The notes beneath the pieces are model-generated. The model had not been told where the DNA came from and did not search any database. It worked only from the letters and a program-made list of their open reading frames with translations. DNA of 64,000 nt from contig OZ234493.1 in the NCBI GenBank assembly GCA_965153455.1, positions 6,314,213-6,378,212 of the forward strand, given 5' to 3'. Both the position numbers and the translations under genes were made by a program. Shown here one piece after another: positions 12,305 to 24,900 of this stretch. The DNA comes from Sphagnum compactum. Its lineage: Eukaryota; Bryophyta; Sphagnopsida; Sphagnales. How positions within the stretch are numbered: position 1 is the first letter of the stretch; the number at the start of each line of letters is the position of its first letter.

Positions 12305-15220
12305 TGTTGCTTAAGTAGATAGAATTTCCCTCCAACACTTAAGGAGTAAGTGTACACAAGCAAGCCCCTCTTGTTTCTAGGAGAGAGATTGATGGATATA
12401 AGGTGCCCTCCCTCCAAAGGCACTTGGGAAGTTGATCCAAATACTTGCTTTTATATCCTTATTATTTCCAATCCAAGCTTGATGTGTGAGAGAGTGAGCA
12501 AACCCTAAGTACCAAAGGCTTATTTCACAAAGGAAATCTGTCATCACAAAGCTGGTGTGGTGTGTGGTGTGCAATCAAGTGCAATAGTTGAGACTGGCAT
12601 AATAATAATACCATCCTTTCACATGCTGTGACATGATTTGGGAAGAAAGGACACATATGTATGTTCCCCCTCCCAACTCCTCCTCCTCCAAGCTTATGGA
12701 AATTTGTCCATATCCAAGGTGTAGGTAAATCCTGTGTAGTAGTAGTACCCCAAAAAAAAAAGGGTTGTTCATCATGCTCTACAACTAAAACATGTTACCT
12801 ACTTTGTGCATTTGGGTGGGACAGGATGATGATGCATGCATGCTATGGGACCACCAGTGCACCATGAAGGATGAATGATAAAGTGATCAGGAAACAGTTT
12901 TCTGTTGGGTTTTTTCATTCCCCTAGCTAACCAACCATCATGGTTAGCTCAGTTGCTTTAACCACAAGCAGGTTATTAATTAGTAGGTAGGTAATAAAAA
13001 ACAAACCCTTCCATATGTATAAACCATCATCTACTTAAAACCCAATAGTTACTATTTTTCTTACCGACTTACCTATGTATGTATGTGACCAAGGTATTTC
13101 CTACAGAATTGGTTACCAAGGTGAAACCAAATATTAACTCAGTTGATGTTCATCCACAACTGAGTAATAATGGGCATCCAGTGGATGGTGCACTGGTGGG
13201 TGCTGGTTCATTGTGGCCCTTCCTTCCCCCTCATATGGGCTTTTTTCCTTCATTGCGGATGAGTGATGAGTCCGTGCAAATGGTGCAAATGGTCCACCTA
13301 TTTGTTCTTGAAGGTGGTAGAAGCTGCATCTCAAAGCCTTGGTATAAAATGATGAGTTGGGAGCAAGAAGACCCTGATTGGGTAGGTAAGACTCTAGAAT
13401 CTAGAATTTACATATAGAGAGACAAGCTGTGGAGGTAACAACTCTCATGGGCTCTATGATCTATCATTGTTGGCCCCATCCATCCATCCATCCATCCAGT
13501 GTACCATATGGGCGTATGAAGAAACAAAAGCCAAAATTTTACCACCATTGAATTTACTCTGCCATAATCTCAAAGCATACCATAGTTGAATCGCATGTTC
13601 GCCAAGTCTATGCTGAACAATTAATTTTATTTTTTGAAAATTCCCATTATTTTAAAAAAGGAATATTCCCTCGTATCGCAAAAGATGCTTCATTTTTTCC
13701 TTCACAAACAAATTTTCTTGGAGATTTTATTTTATTTATTTTATTTTATTTTATTTATTTGTGTTTTGCAAAAAATGATGTAGTATTTGTCAAACCTGCA
13801 ATTCAACTAGGGTACAACTCTTCATCAACTGCGGTAACAAGAGACACTAAGCCTTCTTGAGGGTTGTTGTAATTCGTTGTTGGGTCATGAATTTGTTCAT
13901 AAGGGAGTTTGGTATGTAGACAAATGTGAGATGGATAGATAAAAAGCATTAATGGATGAAAAATGTTAAAACCATGATGAAAAAAACTATCAAATGTACT
14001 CCAATAATGTCTTATATGATTGATTGAAAATAATAGGAAGTAAAAATTTCAAGCCAAAAAAAAAAAAAAAAAAAAAAAAAGAAGGAAAAAGGTAATCCCT
14101 GGGCAATTCCATCGCAAGTTACATAAAAAAATAAATAAATTTGGTTAAAAATCAAAATTGCTGAAAAATATTATGTGCAATTTGATTGATGAAAACTATC
14201 ATATGTTCTCCTTCTGTAATATATCATTGAATGACAAATAGTTACAAACCTTTCAAGCAAAACAATCAACACTCATTTGCATATATATATATACTGACTC
14301 TACCCTCGAGGTCAGGTTCAAAGTTCAAACAAAATCATGAAAGCTTATGTAACCATCTAAAATGATTACATAAATTAAATTGCAAATTGAATTTGATTCT
14401 AAAACAAAGAAACCTAAAAAATACAACTAGGTCTCCAAGTACCCTAGTACCTTGGCTAGTTCGACATTATTAATTATATTATTTTCAGAAATGTTGAAAT
14501 TTTCAAAAAATTATTTCTTCCAAATCAAAAAATATTGTGAAGGAAAATAGAGGATATTTAAGAATATTCCATTTGTTGAAAATGAATGTTTCAAAAATAA
14601 TTAATTATTCGACGGAGAGGGTGTTGAAATGGCCAAGGCACTATGGAAATTCTATTCCTAAAATTGGCTGCCACTATTTTTTGGCCGGGAGTAATTAGTT
14701 GGGGGTGCCTCACAAGTCCAACTTTTTTTTTGGTTGCAAGGAGACAATTTGATTGGCCCATCACAAAAAAAAAGTTGAAACTATGGGAAGATTGGAGTGC
14801 TATGTCCTTTGGCCCACCTATATAGGTGAGAAGGGAGGGACTTTGGGCATAACATATGGGGTTAAAGCCAGGTGCTATTGGGAACACACTTGAGAACCTA
14901 GGGAACATATTGGGAACCCATTGGGAGCTTCAAGGGAACATGTTGGGAACAAAGGAAAAATGAAAAAAATCCTCCCCCCCCCCCCACCACCCCAAAACCA
15001 AAACTTAAAAGAAAAAAAATCAAGGCACTTTGAGTGCATGCTGAGCCTTCTCATTGGCTGCATGAAATGAAATTATCTGTGGAAGATGTCTAGAGATTTT
15101 CAGCCTGAAATGGGTTTGCCAGAATTCCATTCAAGTGACATGAAGCTGCTCAAGTTGAGCACATGATTCCAAAATTGTTTTGATCAAATTGAAAATGTAG
15201 CGGCTTGGTGATGGAGGGAG
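12305..15220. other. Intergenic, low-complexity rich
   Basis: No supported gene. It contains a (CATC)n run near 13480-13498, a TTTTATTTTATTT-type run near 13725-13760, a 25-base A run at about 14056-14080, an AT run near 14283, and a C run near 14974. A 112-codon open frame at 13079-13417 (plus) has no recognisable domain and is not called. Confidence 0.5.
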
Positions 15221-15289
15221 CTCCTTGAGCACACTTGGTTTTACACTCCAAACAAAAAATTTGCAATACCCGCATCAACTTAAGATACC

Positions 15290-16315
15290 ATGCAAACATA
15301 CAAACAAAGAAGGGCAGGAACTATGTGCCTGCCAGGGGGCAAGGAATATCTATGGAAGTACAGTACACAACATGCATCATATGCACTGGAAGAAGCATGA
15401 GACTGTAAGGTTAGGCTGTGACAATTTCCCCAAGGAGAAGATCAAAGAGATGGGTGAACAGCTTGAGAGGCTTAGTGGGGGCACTGTGATTGACATTCAT
15501 GAGGCCAAGACTATCATTTTGTGGCAAGGCTGAAATTACAAGCGGCCGAGAAAGACATTCCAGAGGTTTTCAAGTATTTCAACAAGCAGAAGGGTGGATG
15601 TGTTTTCATCATTGCAGAGTCTTTGAAACTTGTAGGTCTCTCACAGGCAGAGTAGATTTTCTGGCTTACTAGTTCAACAATCTGCCTAGACAATAAAACT
15701 TTGGGTTCAGATTTTGGGGTTTATGGTGACAGGCATTGTTGAAATCTAAGCATGATCAAGCAATAAATTTGTTGTTGTAGGAGAACATTCCAAGATGGGA
15801 GAAAGACCTCAAGGATTTAGGGCTGATATGGACAGTAAGAAAGCCGCTGATGCTCACTGGGCTGCAGAGAATCCAGGTGTTCCAGATCCCAAACCAGCAT
15901 TTCAACAAGTTATCAGCAACAAAGCTATGAGCACATTCCAGATGATGATGAGCTTTCAGATTCTGCTACCATCTATGATTCTGATGGGAAGGTGTTGCAA
16001 GAATCCACAGATCTGACTCTGAGAGCAACAGTGCTGCCATCTATGATCCTGATGGGGAGGAGTTGGGAGACTACACTGACTCTGACTCTGAGAGTGAGGG
16101 TGCTGTGTTGGATGAGGGACATGAGCTCCATGGTGAGAACTATGATCCTGTATCAGATTCTGAGCATGATGGCTATTATTGGGATGACTAGTATATTCTA
16201 GATGGTGAAGATGAGCCAAGATCTGAGAAAGAAGTATGTGTTCCCCCAAGGAGTGGAGCTGACCTGCACCAAAGAGAACTAAAGAGAACTCAATTATGAG
16301 CATCGAAGATTATGA
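15290..16315 (+). pseudogene. Broken CRM-domain (CRS1/YhbY-type) RNA-binding protein gene
   Basis: A CRM domain can be read at about 15345-15560. It contains YGSTVHNMHHMHWKKHETVR, then a stretch with GGTVIDIHEAKTIILWQG, then NYKRPR, which is the core of plant CRM proteins that bind organellar introns or rRNA. The gene is broken. A TGA at 15531-15533 replaces the residue expected between WQG and NYKRP. The start of the domain and the following KDIPEVFKYFNKQK segment lie in other frames. An acidic C-terminal part rich in D, S and E (15930-16195) needs at least one more shift. Intron-like sequence is still present (for example an acceptor before 15781), so this is a DNA-level copy and not a processed one. 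The parent gene is outside the window. CRM assignment is fairly sure and pseudogene status likely; a misread intron could explain part of the damage. Confidence 0.65.
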
Positions 16316-16319
16316 AGCA

Positions 16320-17360
16320 GTTTGTGATCAAGCCTAAGTGTTGTGAATATGGCTAGAGGTCCAAGGACTAGAGACTCCTTACATTTGACTTGGACAATCA
16401 ACTCTTGAATGAGTTTCATTCACTAGTGATACCAATTTAATAGAGACGGTGAACAGATGTGGTATCAGCTTCTTTGTAGTTTCTCACATTACAATGCTTC
16501 AACTGCATGCAGTTAATTAAGAAATACAGCACACAGGAGAAACAGGGTACTGAGTTTGAGTTGCAAAACTAGAAGATGAAACAAGATGTCCTTGAAAGCT
16601 GCTGTGTGTAGAAGCTCCTTTTTATTCCTGTAGAGGGATTAGTTCTTCAAGGACCAGATTGATCAAGGCACCTCCACATTGGAATCGCTCTCTTCAACAA
16701 GCAAGCTCCTGGTGGCTCAGGCAAGGAGATGATCATGAATCCAGCATCAACAACTCCTCCAGTGGCCTCTCTCTCATTCTTGCAAAACCCCCACCAGCAC
16801 ATGAAAAGGGCACATGCAAAGGACAAGAAAGAAGAGAAACACCATCAAGCAAGACATCATTGTGATTCCTGAGCTCATCCACTACGGTTCTTCTCATCAC
16901 TGCCTTCCCAGATCTGCAGGGACAGACAGTAGCTTCAAAAGGTCCTTGCAAAAACATGAGGAAAAGAGAACCCTAAGAACCCTGTGTATATGTGACGTAA
17001 AAGGGCAGGGGGGTGGGGAGTTTGCCGTTAGCATCATGGCTCTAATTATGCTTCATCATGCTCTGCAACTGCAATGCCAAGCAGCAGACTCTTCTGTGAG
17101 CCACAGTCGCAACCAAGTGCACACCAAAAAAAACTGCAGTGCCAGTGGCAGTGAAGCTGAGAGAGCCTGACGAAGAGCACAGCAGCAAAAGCACACTCGG
17201 ATAAGATCAAGTGGAGTTGTCAAAACCTCCTTTGCTGCCAGTTCATATACCTTTCGGCACAGCACCTGGGGCAAACACAGAAAGAGAGAGATTTCTAGGT
17301 TTGGAGGCAGGTGAGGTGTTATTCTGCTGGTCTTGTTGAGGACAATTGATTGTTGTGGAG
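16320..17360. other. Unassigned sequence between two gene fragments
   Basis: This stretch is less AT-rich than the surrounding intergenic DNA and looks like former exon or UTR sequence. Open frames at 16659-16865 and 16814-17170 (plus) have no recognisable domain. Given its place between a CRM pseudogene and an RPC6 fragment, it is probably more gene debris. No function can be given. Confidence 0.35.
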
Positions 17361-17364
17361 ATGG

Positions 17365-17712
17365 TAGTAGAAAGATTGGATGATGAGGGGAGCATCACAG
17401 TGGCATCAGGACTCCCGACAACCATTAACAAAACTCTTGATCTCTACAGTGGGAATGCTCAAGTGTCTAGATTCTTGCTGCACCAAGAGAGTGGGCACTG
17501 CTTGCACTCTCTTGTTTGTTTACTGTTGCTTGTTTTGTTAGCAAGAAACAACTGTAAATGAGATTGACAGGAAAGAAGACACAAACTAAGAAGAAGGTGC
17601 TGTACCATGCAGAGGCTTGCCCACAGAAGAAGGTGCTAGTTGAAGAACTACGGCACATGGAAGCGGAAATCATCAAGCAGTCCATCTACTCTTGCTGCCA
17701 AGAGTCATTTAA
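17365..17712 (+). pseudogene. Inverted partial copy of RPC6 (5' region, exons 1-2)
   Basis: The sequence matches the 5' end of the RPC6 gene (20611-20960, minus) in inverted orientation. An exon-1-like part reads ASGLPTTINKTLDLYSGNAQ against ASRLGATINKILDLCRAHSQ in the gene. It is followed by a related intron sequence, then an exon-2-like part (about 17606-17690, CTTGCCCACAGAAGAAGGTG against CTTGCCGCAGAAGGTG). The start codon is changed (GTGGCATCA where the gene has ATGGCGTCA). Exon 2 is not in frame with exon 1 and no exon 3 follows. Because the intron is kept, it arose by genomic duplication, not retroposition. Confidence 0.75.
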
Positions 17713-18078
17713 CTCGTACATTTCTATCAACAACATGCAACTATGGTTCCTGCTTGAGGAATATAACCAATTGGAAACAGTATTGCGTCTCTTCTATTAT
17801 CAATCAATCTTGCAAAATTGTGGTCCTCATGTGTAATCATTACAAGCAAAGACAACTACACTAGTTCATAATGTGAGGATTTGGCACCCAAAGACAACTC
17901 TGTTTGTTTAAGCAGATCTTCTCTCTGAAATAGTTGACAGTCAGGGTTTGATGGATGTTAAGAGTTTCTGCTTTCCAGACTCTCTATGTTCCTGGGTTTG
18001 AAGCTTGATTCTGGAAATGTGGCCCAGAGAGAGACAGAGAGACAGTGAGAGACAGAGATGGCAGAAAGATACAGTCAC

Positions 18079-20916
18079 CTAAAATGTGAGCCAGTCTTTA
18101 AAGTAAATACATGTCTGTGGTGATATGAGACCATCAGGTCGGCATTCACGCAGAACCTGCAGGCAACAATACAGAACTGTCCCTTTCAACTCTTTGTCCA
18201 CAATTCTAGAGATTGGAAAATGATGTCTGTAAGAGATGTTCTCAAAATTGGGGAAAAGCCATTGAAACAGAAAAGTGAATACGCAATGCAATTGAAGGTT
18301 TGCATAAGGTACCGGGCAGATGCCACAAGGAACACTTGTGAGAGCTGATGTCTCTGGTATTCGAGATCGGGATGCCCTGTAACACACGGTTTCCTACAAC
18401 GATAATGAACATGAATTGGCAGATTGTTAGTACTGGATTCAAATGGAATCACAGTGTAGCCTCTTACAAAGATTTGACTAACAGGGATCATTGGTGTACA
18501 AAGCTTACAGGAGCATGTGAGCTTGAAGGTGCACCACCCACTACTTCCTCAATGTCCCCATCCAGTACTAGAGTGTCCAAAATCTGAGAACAAACAGTAA
18601 GGACAAACACAGTGAAAACAGAGAAGGATCACATATATTGAAAAGGAAAATGGATCTATAACCGTCAGAGTACTGGGCCAGTACGAAGCTGCTACCAAGT
18701 TTTCATTCAGAGAAAAAAGTTCTTCTAACGAGGATGGGTGAGGCAATAGCCAGATTGTTGAGAAAGGTGAACACAAAACTGACAAAGGACAGACCTAAGG
18801 GAGAGAGAAAGAGGGGAGGTACTGAATCTGACCTGTTTGAACTCTTCCAGTCGCAGCTCAACTTGAGTGATACCAGACTTGCGAACAGATTCTGCAACAT
18901 CCTCCAGAGAGGCCAATCCCTACAAGCACAGACATTGTGACCCTGCAATCAGATCCCACTCATCCATGAGATCCCTATTCATCAAGTACTTGGCACCTGT
19001 TCCAAACATAGTTTAGAACCAGTTTGGGTACAGTTTGTGGGACCTGATTAGCATAATCAACAATTGGGAAGATACCAGATAAGTTCAGGCAGGCATATTA
19101 ATCCTTCCCGGACAACTGTACTAATTTCAGAACCCAAAACCTGCTGAAAGATCCAAAATTCATGCAACCTACAAGTTGTGGATGCTTGCAAGAGGAACAG
19201 GCAACTGTTTTGCATTGCAGCAAGGAGTGACAGGGCATGCCTGCTTCAGGATGAAATGCAAGCATTGCTGTTTGACAACATCTACAAACTCTGCATCATA
19301 GTCCTGCTCGGTGTACCATGCACCGCCTGTCACCTCCCGGGAAGGGTCCAACTCAAATAGCATGTAGACCTTCCGATTCTTATTCTGCAGCAAGAAATTT
19401 TGCAACCAAGCGTGATTCTCAATGACCTCATGCCATGCTCCAAAGATGTAGAGGATTCACATATTGCATGATATGTTTAGAACGCATTGCAGCTCAAAAT
19501 ATGCACAGAATTACAATCACAGGTATCAGAATCCCTGGAAGTTATTCAAGTGAGTTTAAACCAACCCTGAACAGATATCAAAAGTCTGCAGTGATAGAAG
19601 AAAGGAATTACAGAAACAGTCTTGACTGGTTTCACCAAGCTTCGGCTCTCCAAATTCTTCAGAGCCTTGTTTACTTGCAGCTGTTGAAGATTCGTTCTCT
19701 TCTTCAAATCAGCTGTCCAGATGCCTATACAGCCCCCACAAGGATACAGAAGTATATTTAGCATCCATGCTGACAGGTCTTACAATGAAACTACATATCA
19801 ACGTCCTCAGAGGTGTGAATATACCTGTATTTGCAGCCTGTTGAATGGCTTGATAAACCAGCATGTCTTCTGAAGTTAAGCCCTTGAACCTGCACATATC
19901 AATGTGTCATCACTATGGATAGAGTGTTCAAGAACAAAAAATGCATCCCACTAGAGAAATTGGAGCTCCAAAGATGATCTTTACGCAAATCCAAAACTGA
20001 AGAAAGTAATATACTTTGCAGCTGCTTCAGTGTCTTGCTCCCTGTACACAATTGATTCTCCTTGCATAAACACTTGCAATTTTTGCTGCAACCCCACACT
20101 ATTCAACCACGTTAACATGTGTCTAAATCTGCTTACCACATCATCTATCATGGAACATCCTTAGACTCATCAATTCCAAGTCTTCCAGGAAAAAAAGCTT
20201 CAATCCCAGAACACAGGATTTTGGAAAGGTGGAACTCAACATTCATTGAACTGCAAATAGTCACAACTCTTGCAGAGAGGAGAAGAAAATCTGCTTCAAC
20301 AATACAAAATTGTCTCTACACACCACATTTTCACATTCTGAACTATTTGTCATCATTTGTAATGATGACACAGAAAGGATCAAGGTTTTGCAAGCTTGAA
20401 TCGCTGATAAAAACAATGCCAAGGCACATACAACCCACTCATGCTGTTTTCCCAATGGGTTATGTTTCTCAAGTAGCTGCTATGATTTTGGTGCTGCAAA
20501 GAGAGATATGCCTTTTCAGCTTCTAAGCTCAGCAGCTCCATTGCGTCCAGATATGGTCAGAAGCACACAGTGATTCATTCAAACAGAGAAAGCGTTTACT
20601 CATATGGCACCTTTTGTAGCAAGAAGTTGAGCGACTGCTTCATAATTTCCACTTCCACGTCCTGCAGTTCTTCATCTAGCACCTTCTGCGGCAAGCCCTG
20701 CACATATCACCTTCTCCTTATTCTCACTGATTTTTCTTCTTTTCTGTCGTTCGCCGTGCCACTCTTGCCAAAAAAAAATAACAAACGACAAACAAAGACA
20801 AGGGCAAGGAGTAGTGCCGCAAGCCCACGCGCTTGGTGCAAGACGGCAATCACCTGAGAATGCGCACGACAAAGGTCAAGAATTTTGTTGATGGTTGCGC
20901 CCAGTCGTGACGCCAT
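18079..20916 (-). CDS. RPC6: DNA-directed RNA polymerase III subunit RPC6 (C34/POLR3F)
   Basis: This is the C34-type winged-helix subunit of the Pol III heterotrimer, which acts in the nucleus in promoter opening and transcription of tRNA, 5S rRNA and other small RNAs. Ten exons were placed: 20916-20854, 20697-20611, 20085-20015, 19889-19825, 19724-19612, 19384-19241, 18919-18833, 18583-18509, 18393-18313 and 18156-18079. They give 287 residues; human POLR3F is slightly longer. Conserved stretches include MLVYQAIQQAANTGIW (about 84-98), VNKALKNLESRSLVKPVK, VYMLFELDPSREVTGGAWYT (about 139-158), and the C-terminus ISPQTCIYFKDWLTF. Four cysteines (258, 261, 267, 278) match those of the family's C-terminal iron-sulfur site. 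The start is the first Met of the best-fitting exon 1. Intron 6 appears to use a GC donor (CAG|GCATGC). The gene diverges from the arogenate dehydrogenase gene, and pieces of its 5' end are duplicated at 17.4 and 21.0 kb. Identity is very likely; exon edges around intron 6 are less sure. Confidence 0.93.
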
Positions 20917-21003
20917 GGTGACCCCTGTCTCCTAATCACCACGCACTACAAATCCAATCCTTCCACCACACCACGCACTCTTCACAATACCCAAGCTTTC
21001 TCA

Positions 21004-21115
21004 ACGACAAGAATTTTGCTGATGGTTGCGCCCCAGTCTTGACGCCATAGTTGGTGACTCTCTTCTAAGTACGACAAATTTCACTGCACTGACCATAGTA
21101 AACAAAATCCGATCC
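21004..21115 (-). pseudogene. Tandem copy of the RPC6 start region
   Basis: On the minus strand an ATG at 21049 opens MASRLG, exactly as in RPC6 exon 1. A one-base insertion after GACTGGG then shifts the frame, and it ends at a stop after about 15 codons. Similarity continues upstream into the 5' flank (GATTGGAT / GATCGGAT, CCACCAC clusters). The copy lies about 130 bp upstream of the real start in the same direction. It may form part of the 5' leader or promoter of RPC6. Confidence 0.7.
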
Positions 21116-21207
21116 TTTCTCCCACCACAATCTCCACAAACACCCAATCTTTCTGAACGAAAGCTGAACAGTAAGTACCTCGCGTCTTTCCAAACCCTAG
21201 AAAGCAT

Positions 21208-21208
21208 T

Positions 21209-21240
<32 letters not shown>
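21208..21240. repeat. CT microsatellite
   Basis: TC/CT dinucleotide run with one interruption (CGCT), probably in the 5' leader or promoter zone shared by the two divergent genes. Confidence 0.9.
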
Positions 21241-21667
21241 GCTCAGAGCGCCAAACCCTAACCCTAGCGTGATCGTGTTCTTCCTAAACCTCAGGCAGAG
21301 CGCCAAATCGTAACCCTAGCGTTATCGTGTTTAGGGAGAGATGTGAGGGAAAAGAACAGAGAGATGGACAGGAATTGTTGTGAAGCAATTGCAAACACGC
21401 TGCAAAGGAAATTGAGCTTGATGGCAAGAGCGCAAGGAACTTGGCATGGAATCTGCTTTCTACCAGGGTCTGCATCTCTCCCTCCCTAAACCCTAAACCA
21501 AAATTTACACGGAGCACAAGGAACTTTGTACAAGGTGCTTTGGAGATGCAGCCAAAGGATTTGAGTTTTCTTTACTGGTCGGGTAGTCGGGTTGCAGTTG
21601 GATCCACAGGTCACATTCTGCTTGTGTCCACATTTGCTTCCTGTGTGTGATGACCATTTTTCTTTGG

Positions 21668-21670
<3 letters not shown>

Positions 21671-21707
<37 letters not shown>
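21671..21707. repeat. CT microsatellite
   Basis: Uninterrupted (CT)n run of about 18 units, upstream of the arogenate dehydrogenase coding region and possibly within its 5' intron. Confidence 0.93.
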
Positions 21708-21709
<2 letters not shown>

Positions 21710-21959
21710 CTGTGGTAGGGGGCGTGCAAAATGTTGAGAAACAAATGCCTGTTTGGTTTTGCTCTCCTTCGCACAGCCATGTAGGATGCATGATATTGTG
21801 AGAAGGTGGTTGTCTTATTTTTGTGATTTACTACTGCAGCATTGGTGGTCTTCTGTGGGTATTTCAGCATTCTAAACCTTAGATCCTTTGATTGCTTTAT
21901 CATGTTGCAGTGGCTCTGCATCGAATTTGCTGGCCCACTCCTCTTCCACTGCAGTGACT

Positions 21960-24900
21960 ATGTATGGAATGACATGTTGCACCAAGAACACACTGCAGCA
22001 ACTGAGCTGGAAATTGTCCTCCCAAAGCTTGTGTCAGGATGTTGTCCTGCACACGAAAATCAAGGTTCCCAGAAAGAGAAGCAGCAGTCTGGAGGTTGCT
22101 GCAATTGATGCAGCTCAATCATTTGACTATGAGTCCCTGCGGATGGAAGAACTGCAATCTGGAAACAAGTTGAAGATTGGCATTGTGGGTTTTGGAAACT
22201 TTGGACAGTTTCTTGCACAACGAATGATCAGTCAAGGGCACAAGGTGCTAGCCTACTCTCGCACTGATTATAAAGATGTTGCACACACTATGGGCGTCCC
22301 ATTCTTCAGGTATGGTTCTAAATTCATAGGCACTGTTAGATGATATCTGAGCAATCTGAGCTCATTTGTGCAGATTCCAAGGTGGATGGTTCGGGGCAAC
22401 TGTAAACCCTGCATGTAGTGAGTGGTGATCCAGCAAAGAATGTGCTGGAACATCTAAGGTACATTGGGGAGAAGTTGTGCGGAGCATGTTAAAGGCTACT
22501 CATTGTTACGTTCATTGCCTTTTCTCCAAAGTGCTTAATGTAGGTCCAAATACCCACACTGCATAATACTAAGTTGTTCTGCCTCTGTAATTCATGTGCA
22601 GACTTGGCACTAACTCTCCACACACCATTTAAAATGGCAGGGATGCTGATGACTTCTGTGAGGAACATCCAGAAGTAGTCCTGCTCTGCACCTCCATTCT
22701 TTCAACAGAAAATGTGCTGAAGCTGCTACCGGTACAACGGCTGAAGCGCAACACCCTCTTTGTGGATGTCCTCTCTGTAAAGGAGTTCCCCCAAAAGCTT
22801 TTTCTCCAGGTGAGGAGTATTCATGGGAACCTTTTGTAAGGGTTTCTTGGGACTTACCCCACCCAAAAGATCCATTCTTATTCCTTACACTCACAGTTAC
22901 ATCTTGTGGATTCATTAGTTCAACTGAAGGTTACACTGAATTTTTTTGTGGCTTGTTGAATTGATGGTTTTATGAGGTAGGAAGAAAATGCGTGGAGGTC
23001 ATTCATGAGAGAGGTGGTCTAATTTTGTGAGGAAGTTTATACTAATTTAAAGTTTCTGTGTTTATGTACACTGGTATAATCTGTTTGCAGACACCGAAGC
23101 TAAGGAGCTGGTTGTCATGATGGCAGGTGTTGCCCCAAGAGTTTGACGTGCTCTGCACACACCCTATGTTTGGTCCAGAGAGTGGAAAATCAAGTTGGGT
23201 TGGCCTTCCTTTTGTTTATGACAAAGTGCGCATTGGTGGAGGCTCACGCTTGGAGCGGTGTGATAAATTTCTTAACATTTTTGGGAGTGAGGTATGAAGC
23301 TTCATTATGAGATCTAGTTAAAGGATGGGCAATAACTATTGATGTTGGTGTCACCAAATAGTATGTGTTTGAAACAGGCAGAGCACATGTGTATATTAGA
23401 CTCAATGATGGTGAGAGGTGCTTGTTTCTGGGACCCAGAACGATAGGAAACATCCATTCTGATTACAGATGCTTACAAAGGTTGGCACCAAGGCTAGTGT
23501 CTTAAGTTTGTGATGATATTCATCAGCATTCCTACTGAACAGGTTTGTATTGCACTCAAGGTGAACTCTGAAGATTGTTTAGCCTCACAATTTACCCTTA
23601 TTGTTAGAGGGTAAAGAATGAGGATAAACGATGTGGACAGAAGTTGATGACTCCTGGCTTCAATATCCTCAGATTCCGAATTCTTGAGTCTGCACACTCT
23701 GAGGATGTCAAGCTCTGGTTCAAAGGAATGAATGAAAGGCATTAAGGGCATCAATGCTTCTCAGACCTTCCATTGCTGGATATATGTACAAAATAGAAGT
23801 TCTTGAATGGAAGCTGAAGATTTTAGATATGGATCATTATTGAGGCATGTTTTCCTGTATGTGAACAGGGTTGTCGCATGGTTGAGATGTCATGTGCTGA
23901 GCATGACAGGTATGCAGCTGGGAGCCAATTCATCACTCACACTGTTGGAAGGTTTGTATCATATACCCCATGAAATTTGGGAGTCTCATGACTGTCCATA
24001 TGCTGCCATAGTTTTAGGGCCACATGGGTGCAATCAGGAGGGTTTTGGCAGAATATTGTGGATTGGAGTCATGGTTCAATCAATAAGTGTTGTGCTTGGA
24101 GCAGACCATTTACTGCTTCTTCACCAGGAAGAGGACCCAAATGATGGGAGGAATTGGAAGGGAATAAACAAAGGAGGAATGATGGAAGAAGCTGTACACT
24201 GTCCTCTGGAAGTCACAATTTCAGATATTTAGTACCTTGTAGGAATAGAAGAATGAGTTAGAAATCCCTACCAAACTTCCTTAGCATGAGCAATATCAGG
24301 TTGGTTAACAGTAGCCCTCAAGTCTGACCTATTTTGCATCTCATTTTCTTTTTTTCTTTTAGACAGAACATTTGCACCTGTTATGACGATTCATATCTCA
24401 CTGGTGTATTACTCACAATGTATATCCTTACAGGGTGCTTGGCAAGTTGGCACTTGAATCGACTCCAATCAACACCAAGGGTTATGAGACTTTGTTGGGG
24501 CTGGTATGTTTCCCATAACATTTGAAGTTGAATGAACACATCCAATTAGGTGATTTCTATGGTTGGAGGAAAAGATGCTAGAAAAGATGGAACTGTCATG
24601 CCAGGGATCATGGTTTTCAATACTAGTAAGGTGCAAAGACAAAGAATGATGCACAAGGACAAAGCCTTGAAGGAGAAGGAGTGAAAAGCACATCCATGAA
24701 GCACCTGGCATTGAAGAAAGATCTGTTGTGAAAGATGATCCAATTACATATGCGATTAGATCATGGGACTGTAGTAGTGGTTTGTCAGGTTGACAGCTGA
24801 GAGGGTGCTTGTTTTGTGGAGCCCCAATGTGGCTTATGATATGTAGGGAAAATGGGTGACCAGGTGGAGAATACAAAAGGTGACAGCTTCGAACTCTACT

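Larger units (their letters stand above)
20917..21887. promoter_or_regulatory. Shared divergent upstream region of RPC6 and arogenate dehydrogenase
   Basis: The two genes run outward from this roughly 1-kb stretch. It contains telo-box motifs (AAACCCTA at about 21192, 21253 and 21488) and two CT microsatellites (21208-21240 and 21671-21707). It also holds a tandem duplication of about 35 bp around AGAGCGCCAAA-CCCTAGCG (21246-21282 and 21297-21332). Telo-boxes and CT tracts are common in promoters and 5' leaders of plant housekeeping genes. A first exon of the plus-strand gene may lie here. No transcription start can be fixed. Confidence 0.6.

Noticed and set aside
13079-13417. 112-codon open frame on the plus strand
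   Set aside because: No recognisable motif, homologue or codon pattern, and no splice context.
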